Source of the DNA: Acidimicrobiaceae bacterium
Lineage (GTDB): Bacteria > Actinomycetota > Acidimicrobiia > Acidimicrobiales > Aldehydirespiratoraceae
Length of the DNA stretch: 51,818 nucleotides
NCBI GenBank assembly: GCA_009837445.1
Contig: VXTM01000021.1
Span: forward strand, 390,271-442,088
Direction: 5' to 3'
In this document: positions 43,882 to 51,818 of the stretch, piece after piece
Layout of the letters: every line of letters begins with the position of its first letter
How positions within the stretch are numbered: position 1 is the first letter of the stretch
Translations under genes and position numbers: made by a program
Notes under the pieces: model-generated
What the model saw: only the letters and a program-made list of their open reading frames with translations
Databases searched by the model: none
Told to the model about the DNA's origin: nothing

Positions 43882-45107
43882 CGGGCCGCCTGGTCGCTTC
43901 CGACAGTCACGGTGATGTCAACCACATCAGGGGTGTCCTCGCCCAGCTCGATGAGGGCCATGTCGACGCCGAGCACGATGGCGATGGTGTTGGTGAAGGG
44001 GTCGTTCACGAGATCGGCGCGATGGTAGGCGAAGTGGGTGGTCTCCACGCCAAACTCGGCGGCGTTGCCGATGACGGTGATGACCCCGCCGGCCGCGATC
44101 ACATCGTCAACCAGGGCGTCGCGGATAGATGGATCGCCCGTGCCGTCGAGCAGTTGGACTCTGGGCCGCTGGAAGGACTCCGGCTGGCGGGGCCAGGGCA
44201 CCAGCTCCAGAGCCCTGTCACGCAGCCAGGATCGGCCATCTTCGCCGAGCGTGTAGCGGGGCGGTGACGCCGGGTCGACCACCAGGGACTGCAGGGGCGG
44301 AACCTCCACTACCGCGGTGCCGGAGCCGAGAACCCGCAGGAACGGCGACAGGGGCGACGACGCCGGCGGGGCGGCCGCAGCCGCGTCGGTAGAGCGCCCG
44401 ATGACACCGAGCCACGACTCCCAGAGGATGCGCTGACGCTCCAGCCGATTGACATCGGCCTCATCCGCGTTCCTGAAGGCGTACACCATGGCCGCATCGG
44501 TGGCGGAGAACTCGTAGGTGCCGGCCTCGTACACCACCCGCTGGGCGCCCCCCGAATCCGCCTCCGAGAGGTCGTCCACCAGCAGGTAGGGCAGGGGCTC
44601 GGCCGGACCGATGCTGTCGGCCAGCGACTCGGTGGTGATCTCCTCCACGTCGTCGAACCCGATCCCGAAGAGCTCCTCAGCGACCACCTCGACGGCCTCG
44701 GCGCCTCCCCGGGCGTACACCTCGGAGATGAGCTCGCCCTGCTCGGCGGCCCCGCCGGAGGGGGTGACCAGCAGATCGGCAGGCAACAGCACGATGCCGC
44801 CCCCCGCGTCGATGCCTGTGCTGGCCATGAACGCCAAACCAGCCAATTGGCCGTTGTCTGTGTGAAGCGACAGCAGTGTCGGCGTGACCCCGACCAACTC
44901 CAGATACCCCGGCTCGCCGGGCTGCAGGACAATCTCTTCGTGGACCGTCTCAAACCTCGTGTCGAGAACGGCCCGGCCGCCCTCCCGAGCCAGAAGCAGG
45001 ACCACCAAGCCTGCAGCCACCACTATCGGGGGGAAGACGAACCTCCAGAAGAAGTGGGCGCGGGGAGCGGGCTGGCGGCGACCCCGCACCAACTTCAGCG
45101 GCCGCAC
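43878..45107 (-). CDS. LytR C-terminal domain membrane protein
   Basis: 409 residues with one N-terminal membrane helix (about 20-42) and a large extracytoplasmic part. The C terminus (VQLLDGTGDPSIRDALVDDV, then TVIGNAAEFGVETTHFAYH) fits the LytR_C domain. The middle section resembles, distantly, the LytR-CpsA-Psr catalytic fold but without the Arg/Asp set I could identify. Gene order nadD-lytR-rsfS is an actinobacterial constant. It overlaps nadD by 13 bp. Confidence 0.85.
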   Translation of the reverse strand: MRPLKLVRGRRQPAPRAHFFWRFVFPPIVVAAGLVVLLLAREGGRAVLDTRFETVHEEIVLQPGEPGYLELVGVTPTLLSLHTDNGQLAGLAFMASTGIDAGGGIVLLPADLLVTPSGGAAEQGELISEVYARGGAEAVEVVAEELFGIGFDDVEEITTESLADSIGPAEPLPYLLVDDLSEADSGGAQRVVYEAGTYEFSATDAAMVYAFRNADEADVNRLERQRILWESWLGVIGRSTDAAAAAPPASSPLSPFLRVLGSGTAVVEVPPLQSLVVDPASPPRYTLGEDGRSWLRDRALELVPWPRQPESFQRPRVQLLDGTGDPSIRDALVDDVIAAGGVITVIGNAAEFGVETTHFAYHRADLVNDPFTNTIAIVLGVDMALIELGEDTPDVVDITVTVGSDQAAR

Positions 45108-45697
45108 CCGTACAGGCCCCTGGATCTCACTACGTCGGCGACGGCGCGGGGCACGAGCGCCTCGACCGGCCGGCCGTCAGCGAAGCGGGCCCGGATGTCC
45201 GCCGACGAGATGTCGAGCGCAGGCCCCTCCACCACCTGGGCGGGCCAGCCGGGCGGGGGCCTCCCGCCGGATCGTCCCGCCCGGTCCACCACGACGGTGG
45301 TGGCCAGTTCCCTGAGTTCGGCGGGCCGTTTCCAGGTGTCGAGGCTTTGGGCTATGTCCGAGCCGACCACCAGCATCAACTCGGCGCCCGGGTGCACCGA
45401 CGCCAGCTCGGCGAGGGTGTCGGCCATGTAGCTCTCGCCGCCGCGGTCTATCTCCAGAGCGCTGGCCTCGACCCCTTCGAGGTCGCCGACCGCGGCCCGC
45501 ACCATCTCCAACCGCAGGCGCGCCGGCGTCACCGGGTGGAGGGCCGACTTCTGCCACGGGTCGTTGGCCACGACCAGCAGGACGACCGACAGCCTCAGGC
45601 GGTGCTGCACCTCCAGAGCGATCGCGAGATGTCCGAAGTGGGGCGGATCGAAGGTCCCGCCCAGCACGCCGATGCGGGGGGAGTTTCGTTCCGGCAC
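45095..45697 (-). CDS. nadD: nicotinate-nucleotide adenylyltransferase
   Basis: It makes NaAD in NAD biosynthesis. 200 residues from the GTG at 45697: GGTFDPPHFGHLAIA holds the nucleotidyl-transferase motif, VVANDPWQKS and ISSADIRARF are further signatures. The frame upstream of 45697 is rejected because it lacks coding character. TACACT ends 6 nt before the start. Confidence 0.95.
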   Translation of the reverse strand: MPERNSPRIGVLGGTFDPPHFGHLAIALEVQHRLRLSVVLLVVANDPWQKSALHPVTPARLRLEMVRAAVGDLEGVEASALEIDRGGESYMADTLAELASVHPGAELMLVVGSDIAQSLDTWKRPAELRELATTVVVDRAGRSGGRPPPGWPAQVVEGPALDISSADIRARFADGRPVEALVPRAVADVVRSRGLYGCGR

Positions 45698-45703
45698 CGC
45701 CGA

Positions 45704-45709
45704 AGTGTA
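45704..45709 (-). promoter_or_regulatory. -10 box (TACACT) of nadD-lytR-rsfS
   Basis: TACACT on the minus strand ends 6 nt before the nadD GTG, indicating a leaderless transcript. Confidence 0.5.
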
Positions 45710-45740
45710 GGATCGTGCGGGATCGGTCGCGCCGCGGCCC

Positions 45741-45754
45741 GTGACAAATGTCAC
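45741..45754. promoter_or_regulatory. CRP/GlxR-like operator candidate
   Basis: GTGACA-AA-TGTCAC is an inverted repeat that also reads GTGA-N6-TCAC, the core of CRP-family sites. It lies 20 bp upstream of the -35 of the sigma factor gene and about 30 bp upstream of the nadD promoter. Confidence 0.5.
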
Positions 45755-45774
45755 ACCGGTTGGGCGCGCCCGCC

Positions 45775-45803
45775 TTGACTTGCCGGGAACAAACGCGTAC
45801 TGT
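45775..45803 (+). promoter_or_regulatory. sigma-70 promoter of the sigma factor gene
   Basis: TTGACT (45775-45780) and TACTGT (45798-45803) are separated by exactly 17 bp. About 115 nt of untranslated leader follows, including a Cys-rich-free GC hairpin near 45885-45915, before the ATG at 45927. Confidence 0.75.
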
Positions 45804-45926
45804 ATTCTGGTTCGTCTGGGCTGGAGTAGCGCGCTCGGAGGGTGTGCGCCCGGCACCAAATCCTCCCCACAAAGAAAGCGAGAAGGCCGCCCTGCCACGC
45901 GAGCGGGGCGGTCAGGTGAGTGTGAC

Positions 45927-46772
45927 ATGAGTGACTCAGTAGGACAGTACCTGAACGAAATCGGCGCGGTGGCGCTGCTGAACGCCCAGGAAGAGCGTGA
46001 GCTCTCGCAGGCCATCGAGCGCGGCGTCGAAGCCCGCCAGCGCAAGGACGAGGGTGAGCGCAGCCGCGAGATCGACAGAGCCATCCGCGAGGCCGCGGCG
46101 GCCAAGGACCGGTTCATCCGGGCCAACCTGCGCCTGGTGGTCAGTGTGGCCCGCCGGTATCCCCTGCCTCCCGGCATGGAGTTGCTCGACCTCATCCAGG
46201 AGGGCAACCTCGGCCTCGAGCACGCGGTCGACAAGTTCGACTGGCGCAAGGGCTTCAAGTTCTCGACCTACGCCACCTTCTGGATCCGCCAGTCCATCGG
46301 GCGGGCCCTCGATCAGAAGGCCAGCCTGGTCCGGCTGCCCGGCGACCGGTCGGCATCGCTGCGCGCCGCGCTGCGCCAGGTGTCCGGCGACGGCGACGAG
46401 CTGGACGACGACCACGCCCGGCTGCACCGGCTCACCACCCCCACTTCGCTCGACCGCACCATCGGTGACGACGACAGCAACGAGCTCATCGACCTGCTGC
46501 CTGACGCCAACCCGGGCCCCGAGCTCGAGGTGATGGCCAAGGCCGAGGAGGAGATGGTGACCGGACTGCTCGACATCCTCGAGCCCCGGGCCAAGTACGC
46601 GGTCGAGCAGCGCTTCGGACTCTCCGACGGCATCAAGCGCTCCTACCGAGAGGTGGGCGAGGAGCTGGGCGTCACCGCCGAGGCCGCCCGCCGTCTGGTG
46701 AAGCGCGCCATCAACGCCGTGCGCGAGCACGCCGAGGAGCTGAGCCTGGCCGAGACGGTCGACGCGGCCTGA
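45927..46772 (+). CDS. RNA polymerase sigma factor, sigma-70 family (RpoD/HrdB-like group)
   Basis: 281 residues. Region 1.2 reads QYLNEIGAVALLNAQEERELS, region 2 DLIQEGNLGLEHAVDKFDWRKGFKFSTYATFWIRQSIGRAL, then region 3 and region 4 (RSYREVGEELGVTAEAARRLVKRAI). The short N terminus suggests a group 2 factor rather than the primary sigma. Region 4 is intact. It has its own strong promoter and a nearby CRP-like site. DAHP synthase follows 7 bp later. Confidence 0.9.
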   Translation: MSDSVGQYLNEIGAVALLNAQEERELSQAIERGVEARQRKDEGERSREIDRAIREAAAAKDRFIRANLRLVVSVARRYPLPPGMELLDLIQEGNLGLEHAVDKFDWRKGFKFSTYATFWIRQSIGRALDQKASLVRLPGDRSASLRAALRQVSGDGDELDDDHARLHRLTTPTSLDRTIGDDDSNELIDLLPDANPGPELEVMAKAEEEMVTGLLDILEPRAKYAVEQRFGLSDGIKRSYREVGEELGVTAEAARRLVKRAINAVREHAEELSLAETVDAA

Positions 46773-46779
46773 GCATGCG

Positions 46780-48156
46780 ATGACCGGCGAAGATCTGACC
46801 CTTTTCGCCGGCGGGAGCAACTGGTCGCCCTCGTCCTGGAGGGCCAAGCCCGCTAAGCATCAGCCGGCTTGGCCCGACCAGGCCGAGCTCGAGCAGGCCA
46901 CCAAGGCCCTGTGCGACCTGCCCCCGCTGGTGTTCGCGGGCGAGGCCCGGGCCCTGACCGGGCTGCTGGGCCGGGTGGCCAACGGCGAGGCCTTCCTGCT
47001 CCAGGCCGGCGACTGCGCGGAGTCGTTCGACTCGTCGGCCGACTCGATCCGCGACAAGCTGCGGGTGATCCTCCAGATGGCCATCGTGCTGACCTACTCC
47101 GGCGGCGTGCCGCTGGTGAAGGTGGGACGCATCGCCGGGCAGTTTGCCAAGCCCCGGTCCAGCCCCACTGAGACCGTGGGCGAGGTGGAGCTGACGTCGT
47201 TCCTGGGCCACATGGTCAACGACATCGGCTTCAGCGAGTCCGAGCGGCTGCCCGACCCTCGCCGGCTCTTGACCGCGTACCACCGGGCCGCGTCCACCCT
47301 CAACCTGCTCCGGGCCTTCACCCGGGGCGGGTACGCCGACCTGTCGCAGGTGTCGAGCTGGAACCGCGAGTTCGTGGCCACCTCACCGGCGGGACGGCGG
47401 TACTCGCAGATGGCCGACGAGATCGACCGGGCCCTGCGGTTCATGACCGCCTGCGGGGTGACCACGGCCAACACGCCGCAGCTCCACGAGGTGGAGTTCT
47501 ACACCAGCCATGAGGCCCTGGTGCTCGACTACGAGGAAGCCCTGACCCGGGTGGACTCGCTCACCGGCGACACCTACGACTGCTCGGCCCACATGCTCTG
47601 GATCGGCGAGCGCACCCGCCAGCTCGACGGCGCCCACGTGGAGTTCCTGCGGGGCGTGCACAACCCGCTCGGCTGCAAGATCGGACCCACCGCCACCGCC
47701 GATGAGGTGGTCGCATTGTGCGAGCTGCTCAACCCTCAGCGCATTCCCGGCCGGTTGACGCTCATTACCAGGATGGGCGCCGGCAAGATCGAGACTCTGC
47801 TGCCGCCGCTGCTACGGGCCGTGCGCGACTCGGGCCATCCGGTGGCCTGGACGTGCGATCCGATGCACGGCAACACCTACACGTCCACGTCGGGGCGCAA
47901 GACCCGCGACTTCGACGACGTGCTGGCTGAGATCAGCGGGTTCTTCGCGGCCCACGCGGCCTGCGAGACGTGGCCGGGAGGCGTACACGTCGAGTTGACC
48001 GGCGACGCGGTCACCGAGTGCATCGGCGGAGCCGACAAGATCCTCGACGCCGACTTGGAGCGAGCCTTCGAGACGCTGTGCGATCCCCGGCTCAACGGCC
48101 GCCAGTCGGTGGACCTGGCCTTCCGGGTGGCCGAGATGCTGTCGGGGCGCCGCTAG
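46780..48156 (+). CDS. class II 3-deoxy-7-phosphoheptulonate synthase
   Basis: The first enzyme of the shikimate pathway, condensing phosphoenolpyruvate with erythrose-4-phosphate. 458 residues: RAKPAKHQPAWPD, the metal-binding Cys79 in LLQAGDCAESF, KVGRIAGQFAKPRS, the later HNPLGCKIGPTA and TCDPMHGNTYTS place it in the plant-like class II group, as in M. tuberculosis AroG. It sits right behind the sigma factor, 7 bp away. Confidence 0.96.
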   Translation: MTGEDLTLFAGGSNWSPSSWRAKPAKHQPAWPDQAELEQATKALCDLPPLVFAGEARALTGLLGRVANGEAFLLQAGDCAESFDSSADSIRDKLRVILQMAIVLTYSGGVPLVKVGRIAGQFAKPRSSPTETVGEVELTSFLGHMVNDIGFSESERLPDPRRLLTAYHRAASTLNLLRAFTRGGYADLSQVSSWNREFVATSPAGRRYSQMADEIDRALRFMTACGVTTANTPQLHEVEFYTSHEALVLDYEEALTRVDSLTGDTYDCSAHMLWIGERTRQLDGAHVEFLRGVHNPLGCKIGPTATADEVVALCELLNPQRIPGRLTLITRMGAGKIETLLPPLLRAVRDSGHPVAWTCDPMHGNTYTSTSGRKTRDFDDVLAEISGFFAAHAACETWPGGVHVELTGDAVTECIGGADKILDADLERAFETLCDPRLNGRQSVDLAFRVAEMLSGRR

Positions 48157-48165
48157 GGCGGGCGC

Positions 48166-49674
48166 TCAGGCCAGGCGGTCGACGAAGGCCTCGAGTTGGC
48201 GCAAGTTGCGCACCTCGAACACGCCGTCGCAGTGGGGGGCGTATTCCCCCACTATCGAGTCGCCGGTGTCCCAGTAGCTGCGGGGCTCGGGGTTCAGCCA
48301 GTACAGGTGGCGGGCCTTCTCCCGTAGGGACTTGACGATCCAGCTCTCGGGGGCGTGGTAGTTGTTGCGGGCGTCGCCGAGGATCAACACGGTGGTCCTG
48401 GGACCGACGTCGTTGGCGTAGTTGTCCCAGAACACCCCGAGGGCGTGGCCGTAGTCGGAGTGGCCGTCCACCCAGACCACGTCGGCCTCGGTGTTAACCC
48501 GGTGGACCGCTTCCGCGATGTCGTCGGTGCCCTCGAAGTACTGGGTCACCTCGTCGAGCCCGTCGATGAAGACGAATGACCGCACCTTTGAGAACTGGCT
48601 GGAGATGGCGTACACGAGGTGCAGCGTGAACCGGGCGAACGCGGCCACCGACCCCGACACGTCGGCCACCACCATGATGTCGGGCTTGTGGGGCCGGGGG
48701 TGGCGGAACTTCGGCTCTACCGGCACACCCCCGTACGACAGCGAGTGCCGGACCGTGGAGCGGAAGTCGAGCGGCCCGGACCGCCCGTGGCGACGCTTGC
48801 GGACCAGCCGGGCGGCCAGCTTGCGGGTCAGCGGGTAGATGGCCTTGCGGAGGCTGGCCATCTCCTCGCGGGACGCGTGCATGAAGTCGATGTCCGACGG
48901 GAGAGGCTTGCGCAGCGTCTTGGCCATGGCCTCGACGCCGCGGTCGGCCACCAGCCGGCGCCGGATCTCGGCTTCGATCTGGCGTTTGAGCTCGGCGATG
49001 CGCAGCTCGTAGGTGTCGCGCCTCAGGCGCAGCTCGAAGTCGTCGACGCCGCCCTCGGTCTGTTGGTCCACGTCCATGAGACGCTCCAACACACCCTCGA
49101 GGTCGAGGTTGCGCAGCGTGCGGTACAGGTAGTAGGTGCCCCCGACGGGACGGCCCGGCTCCATCCCCGCATAACGGCGGACGGCCTGGCGGGCCGCGGC
49201 CCGGATCATCTCGGCGTCGCCTCGCATCAGGGCCCGGTAGAGCATCTCGGCCAGCTCCTCGGGGCTGAGCATGTCGCCGGACCCGCCCCGGTCGCCCTCG
49301 GCCGCGATCTCGGCGTCGTCGGCGAGGTCCTCCAGATCGTCCTCGGTGATCTCGTACTGCGCCCCCCTCAGGGAGAAGTACACCTCGAAGACGGTCTCGA
49401 AGGCCTTCCAGTGGGCCTGGTTCTTGACCAGTGTGGCGGCCAGGGCGTACTTGAAGGTGTCGCGGTCCTCGACCGGGATGTGCTTGACCGCCTCCATGGC
49501 GTCGAGGTTCTCGGTGAGGCTGGCGGGAATCCCCACAGCCCGCAATTCGGCGATGAAGCCGTTGAGCAGGTCCAGCAGAGGATCTCCGGCCGCGACGGGC
49601 AGGCCGCCGACGGTTCCTATGCCGGGCGCGTGGTCTGCAACGGTCACAGCCGAGCCCTGACCCCCCTTGCCCAT
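48166..49674 (-). CDS. CoxE-like VWA-domain protein
   Basis: 502 residues from the ATG at 49674; the longer frame upstream is not coding. The N-terminal two thirds are helical; the C-terminal part has a von Willebrand factor A fold (PDIMVVADVSGSVAAFARFTL), with the MIDAS DxSxS motif. Typical CoxE companions of MoxR AAA proteins. It follows the MoxR gene after 4 bp, suggesting a MoxR/VWA chaperone pair that activates a metalloenzyme. No target enzyme is adjacent. Confidence 0.86.
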   Translation of the reverse strand: MGKGGQGSAVTVADHAPGIGTVGGLPVAAGDPLLDLLNGFIAELRAVGIPASLTENLDAMEAVKHIPVEDRDTFKYALAATLVKNQAHWKAFETVFEVYFSLRGAQYEITEDDLEDLADDAEIAAEGDRGGSGDMLSPEELAEMLYRALMRGDAEMIRAAARQAVRRYAGMEPGRPVGGTYYLYRTLRNLDLEGVLERLMDVDQQTEGGVDDFELRLRRDTYELRIAELKRQIEAEIRRRLVADRGVEAMAKTLRKPLPSDIDFMHASREEMASLRKAIYPLTRKLAARLVRKRRHGRSGPLDFRSTVRHSLSYGGVPVEPKFRHPRPHKPDIMVVADVSGSVAAFARFTLHLVYAISSQFSKVRSFVFIDGLDEVTQYFEGTDDIAEAVHRVNTEADVVWVDGHSDYGHALGVFWDNYANDVGPRTTVLILGDARNNYHAPESWIVKSLREKARHLYWLNPEPRSYWDTGDSIVGEYAPHCDGVFEVRNLRQLEAFVDRLA

Positions 49675-49678
49675 CCGG

Positions 49679-50560
49679 TCAGGTGTCGAGGCCCTCGACG
49701 GTTGCCAGCTCCTTGCCCGCCCGGGTGATGTCGCTCTGGTACTTGAGCAGGATGTTGATCGTCTCCGCGGCGACGTCGGCATCGACGTGCTGCACTCCGA
49801 GCAGCACAAGGGTGCGGGCCCAGTCGAGGGTCTCCGACACCGACGGCGGCTTCTTGAGCTCCAGCCTCCGGATCGAGCGGACCACCCGGGCCACCTGGTC
49901 GGCCAGGTTCTCGGTTATGTCGGGAACCTTGGCCAGCACGATCTCCTTCTCCCGCTCCATCGACGGGTAGTCGATGTGCAGGTACAGGCAGCGCCGCTTG
50001 AGGGCCTCGCTCAGCTCGCGGGTGTTGTTGGAGGTGAGGAACACCAGCGGCACCTGCACCGCCTCCATGGTGCCCAGCTCGGGGATCGACACCTGGTACT
50101 CGCTGAGGATCTCCAGCAACAGGGCCTCGGTCTCCACCTCGACCCGGTCGACCTCGTCGATCAGCAGCACGATTGGGTCGGTGGCCCTGATGGCCTCCAG
50201 CAGCGGCCGGGTCAGCAGGAACTCGTCGGAGAAGATGTCGGTGGAGATGTTGTCCCATTCCACGTCGGCCTCGCGCTCGGTCTGGATGCGCAGCAGCTGC
50301 TTCTTGTAGTTCCACTCGTAGAGCGCCCTGGCCTCGTCGAGGCCCTCGTAGCACTGCAGGCGGATGAGCCGGCTGCCGGTGATCTCGGCCACGCTCTTGG
50401 CCAGCTGCGTCTTGCCGGTGCCGGCCGGGCCCTCCACCAGCACGGGCTTGTCGAGGCGGTCGGCCAGGTAGACCACTCCGGCCAGGCCGGAGTCACACAG
50501 GTAGTCGACCTTGGAGAGGCCCTCCCGGACCGCGTCGACGTCGGTGAAGCGGTGCGACAT
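49679..50560 (-). CDS. MoxR-family AAA+ ATPase
   Basis: 293 residues with Walker A EGPAGTGKTQLA, Walker B VLLIDEVDRV and sensor region VFLTSNNTRELSEALKRRC. This is a MoxR-type AAA+ protein that with a VWA partner matures or inserts cofactors into enzymes. ProA lies 21 bp upstream on the same strand, and the CoxE-like gene 4 bp downstream. Confidence 0.9.
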   Translation of the reverse strand: MSHRFTDVDAVREGLSKVDYLCDSGLAGVVYLADRLDKPVLVEGPAGTGKTQLAKSVAEITGSRLIRLQCYEGLDEARALYEWNYKKQLLRIQTEREADVEWDNISTDIFSDEFLLTRPLLEAIRATDPIVLLIDEVDRVEVETEALLLEILSEYQVSIPELGTMEAVQVPLVFLTSNNTRELSEALKRRCLYLHIDYPSMEREKEIVLAKVPDITENLADQVARVVRSIRRLELKKPPSVSETLDWARTLVLLGVQHVDADVAAETINILLKYQSDITRAGKELATVEGLDT

Positions 50561-50581
50561 TGCGATCAGTCCCCGGGTGGG

Positions 50582-51818
50582 TTAGCGGACGTGGCCTTCG
50601 CCGCGCACGACGAACTTGAGGGTGGTCAACTGGTCGAGACCCATCGGACCCCGGGCGTGGAGCTTCTGGGTGCTGATTCCGATCTCGGCGCCGAAGCCGA
50701 ACTCCTCGCCGTCCACGAACCGGGTGGACGCATTGACCAGCACCGCGGCCGCGTCGACCTCGGTGGTGAACCGGTCGGCGGCTGCGATGTCGGAGGTGAT
50801 GATGGTCTCGGAGTGGCCCGACCCGTTGTCGTTCACGTGGGCGATGGCCTCGTCGAGGGTGTCCACCACCTTCACCGACATCTTGAGGTCGAGGAACTCG
50901 GTGGCGTGGTCGGCCGCCGTGGCCTGGCCCATCAACGGGACCGCCTGGCGGGCTCGCTCGTCGCCGAGCAGCTCGACGCCGTCCAGGGCGGCGGCGGCCC
51001 TGGGTAGGAACTCGTCCGCCACCGCCGAGTGGACCACCAGCGACTCCAGGGCGTTGCACACTCCCGGCCGCTGCGTCTTGCCGTTGACGACGATGTCCAG
51101 AGCCTTGTCGAGGTCGGCGGTGGCGTCGACGTAGGCGTGGCAGTTGCCGGCACCGTCGATCACCACGGGCACGGTGGCGTGCTCCACGATGGACGCGATC
51201 AACGACGGGCCGCCCCGCGGGATCAGGCAGTCGATGTAGTCGTTCTGCTGCATGAACTCCACCGCGGCGGCCCGCGACGTGTCCTCCACCAGGATGAGGG
51301 CGTCAGCGGGCAGGCCAGCACTCGAGATGGCGTCGCGGATGGCGGCCTCGATGGCCAGATTCGAGGTGATGGCTGACGAAGAGCCCCGCAGGAAGGCGGC
51401 GTTGCCCGACTTGAGGCACAGACCGGCCGCGTCGGAGGTGACGTTGGGGCGGCTCTCGTAGATGATGGCCACCACACCGAGGGGGACCCGGACCCGCTCG
51501 ATGCGCAGCCCGTTGGGCCGGACCCAGCCATCGGCCACCTCGCCGATGGGGTCGCGGCGGGCCGCGATCTGTCTCAGGCCGTCGGCCATGGCCTCGATGC
51601 GGGCCGGCGACAGGCGGAGGCGGTCGACGAGTGGGGCCGGGGTGCCGTCGGCCTCCGCCCGGGCGACGTCGACGGCGTTGGCGGCGCAGATCTCTCCGGT
51701 CCGGGCCACCAGCGCGTCGGCAGCCGCGGCAAGCGCGGCGTCCTTGGCCGCAGTGGACGCGACTGCCATCAGCCTGGAAGCGGCCTTGGCCCGGGCGGCC
51801 AGCTCGGCAACAGCCGTT
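50582..51818 (-). CDS. proA: gamma-glutamyl phosphate reductase, partial at the 5' end
   Basis: Second step of proline synthesis. The frame continues past the visible Met at 51769 to the right edge (ELAARAKAASRL precedes it), so the true start lies outside. Visible blocks are PLGVVAIIYESRPNVTSD, LRGSSSAI, the catalytic Cys in KTQRPGVCNALESL and the C-terminal FGFGAEIGISTQKLHARGP. It is followed by the MoxR gene. Confidence 0.95.
   Translation of the reverse strand, partial: TAVAELAARAKAASRLMAVASTAAKDAALAAAADALVARTGEICAANAVDVARAEADGTPAPLVDRLRLSPARIEAMADGLRQIAARRDPIGEVADGWVRPNGLRIERVRVPLGVVAIIYESRPNVTSDAAGLCLKSGNAAFLRGSSSAITSNLAIEAAIRDAISSAGLPADALILVEDTSRAAAVEFMQQNDYIDCLIPRGGPSLIASIVEHATVPVVIDGAGNCHAYVDATADLDKALDIVVNGKTQRPGVCNALESLVVHSAVADEFLPRAAAALDGVELLGDERARQAVPLMGQATAADHATEFLDLKMSVKVVDTLDEAIAHVNDNGSGHSETIITSDIAAADRFTTEVDAAAVLVNASTRFVDGEEFGFGAEIGISTQKLHARGPMGLDQLTTLKFVVRGEGHVR

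Overview
The window is GC-rich, gene-dense DNA of a free-living actinobacterium. Supporting signs are a homodimeric pyruvate dehydrogenase (AceE), a SenX3/PhoU/Pst phosphate module, the gpgS-folP2-like pair, a UvrD2-type helicase with an HRDC tail, class II DAHP synthase, the nadD-lytR-rsfS cluster, a DUF2510 protein, and several TANNNT boxes only 6-10 nt from start codons (likely leaderless transcripts). The class Acidimicrobiia is a reasonable guess, but the sequence alone does not prove it. No rRNA, tRNA, CRISPR array, transposase or phage gene was seen.

The main discovery is three genes whose reading frames continue through an in-frame TGA at a redox-motif position, so they are best read as selenoproteins. 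Two are tandem thioredoxin/TlpA-like lipoproteins (7136-7738 and 7742-8890). In both, the first Cys of the CxxC motif is replaced by the TGA, giving U-P-T-C and U-P-I-C after the sequence WFWAPH. The third (39791-40309) carries the motif U-G-S-C and belongs to the UGSC family. A hairpin lies just downstream of each TGA. The one after the UGSC codon has an 8-bp stem and places G23 and U24 in its loop, as in the E. coli fdhF SECIS element. Conceptual translation that stops at TGA would break all three genes.

Layout: (1) 1-3739: dihydrolipoyl acyltransferase (partial) and lpd, a LapA-like membrane protein, a TIGR01777 epimerase and rnhA. (2) 3820-8890: aceE, a HhH-GPD protein and the two selenocysteine redoxins, tightly packed and mostly coupled by ATGA overlaps. 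(3) 8893-15090: a PHO-box promoter followed by pstS, pstC, pstA, pstB, phoU and a SenX3/PhoR-type kinase, with no response regulator beside it. (4) 15105-17821: an alpha/beta hydrolase lacking its nucleophile, a possible small leader RNA, a small membrane protein and an acyl-CoA dehydrogenase. (5) 17926-20424: sufC-sufS-sufU. (6) 20434-25230 (minus strand): gpgS, a dihydropteroate-synthase-like protein and a UvrD/HRDC helicase. (7) 25305-38258: a DUF2510 membrane protein, then on the minus strand flavin reductase, gamma-carbonic anhydrase, sufB, a 2025-residue alpha-2-macroglobulin-like lipoprotein, a Cys-rich protein, sufD, a Rieske ferredoxin, a second sufC and a pterin dehydratase. (8) 38290-40309: a thioredoxin-domain fusion protein and its UGSC selenoprotein neighbour. 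(9) 40381-51818: an eIF-2B-like protein, a thioredoxin-fold protein, class I fumarase, rsfS, LytR_C protein, nadD, a sigma-70 factor, class II DAHP synthase, a CoxE/MoxR pair and proA (partial).

Taken together the genes link central carbon metabolism, phosphate uptake and Fe-S assembly with an extracytoplasmic and cytoplasmic selenium-based thiol redox capacity. The selenocysteine machinery itself (selA, selB, selC, selD) is not in the window and must lie elsewhere if the interpretation is correct.
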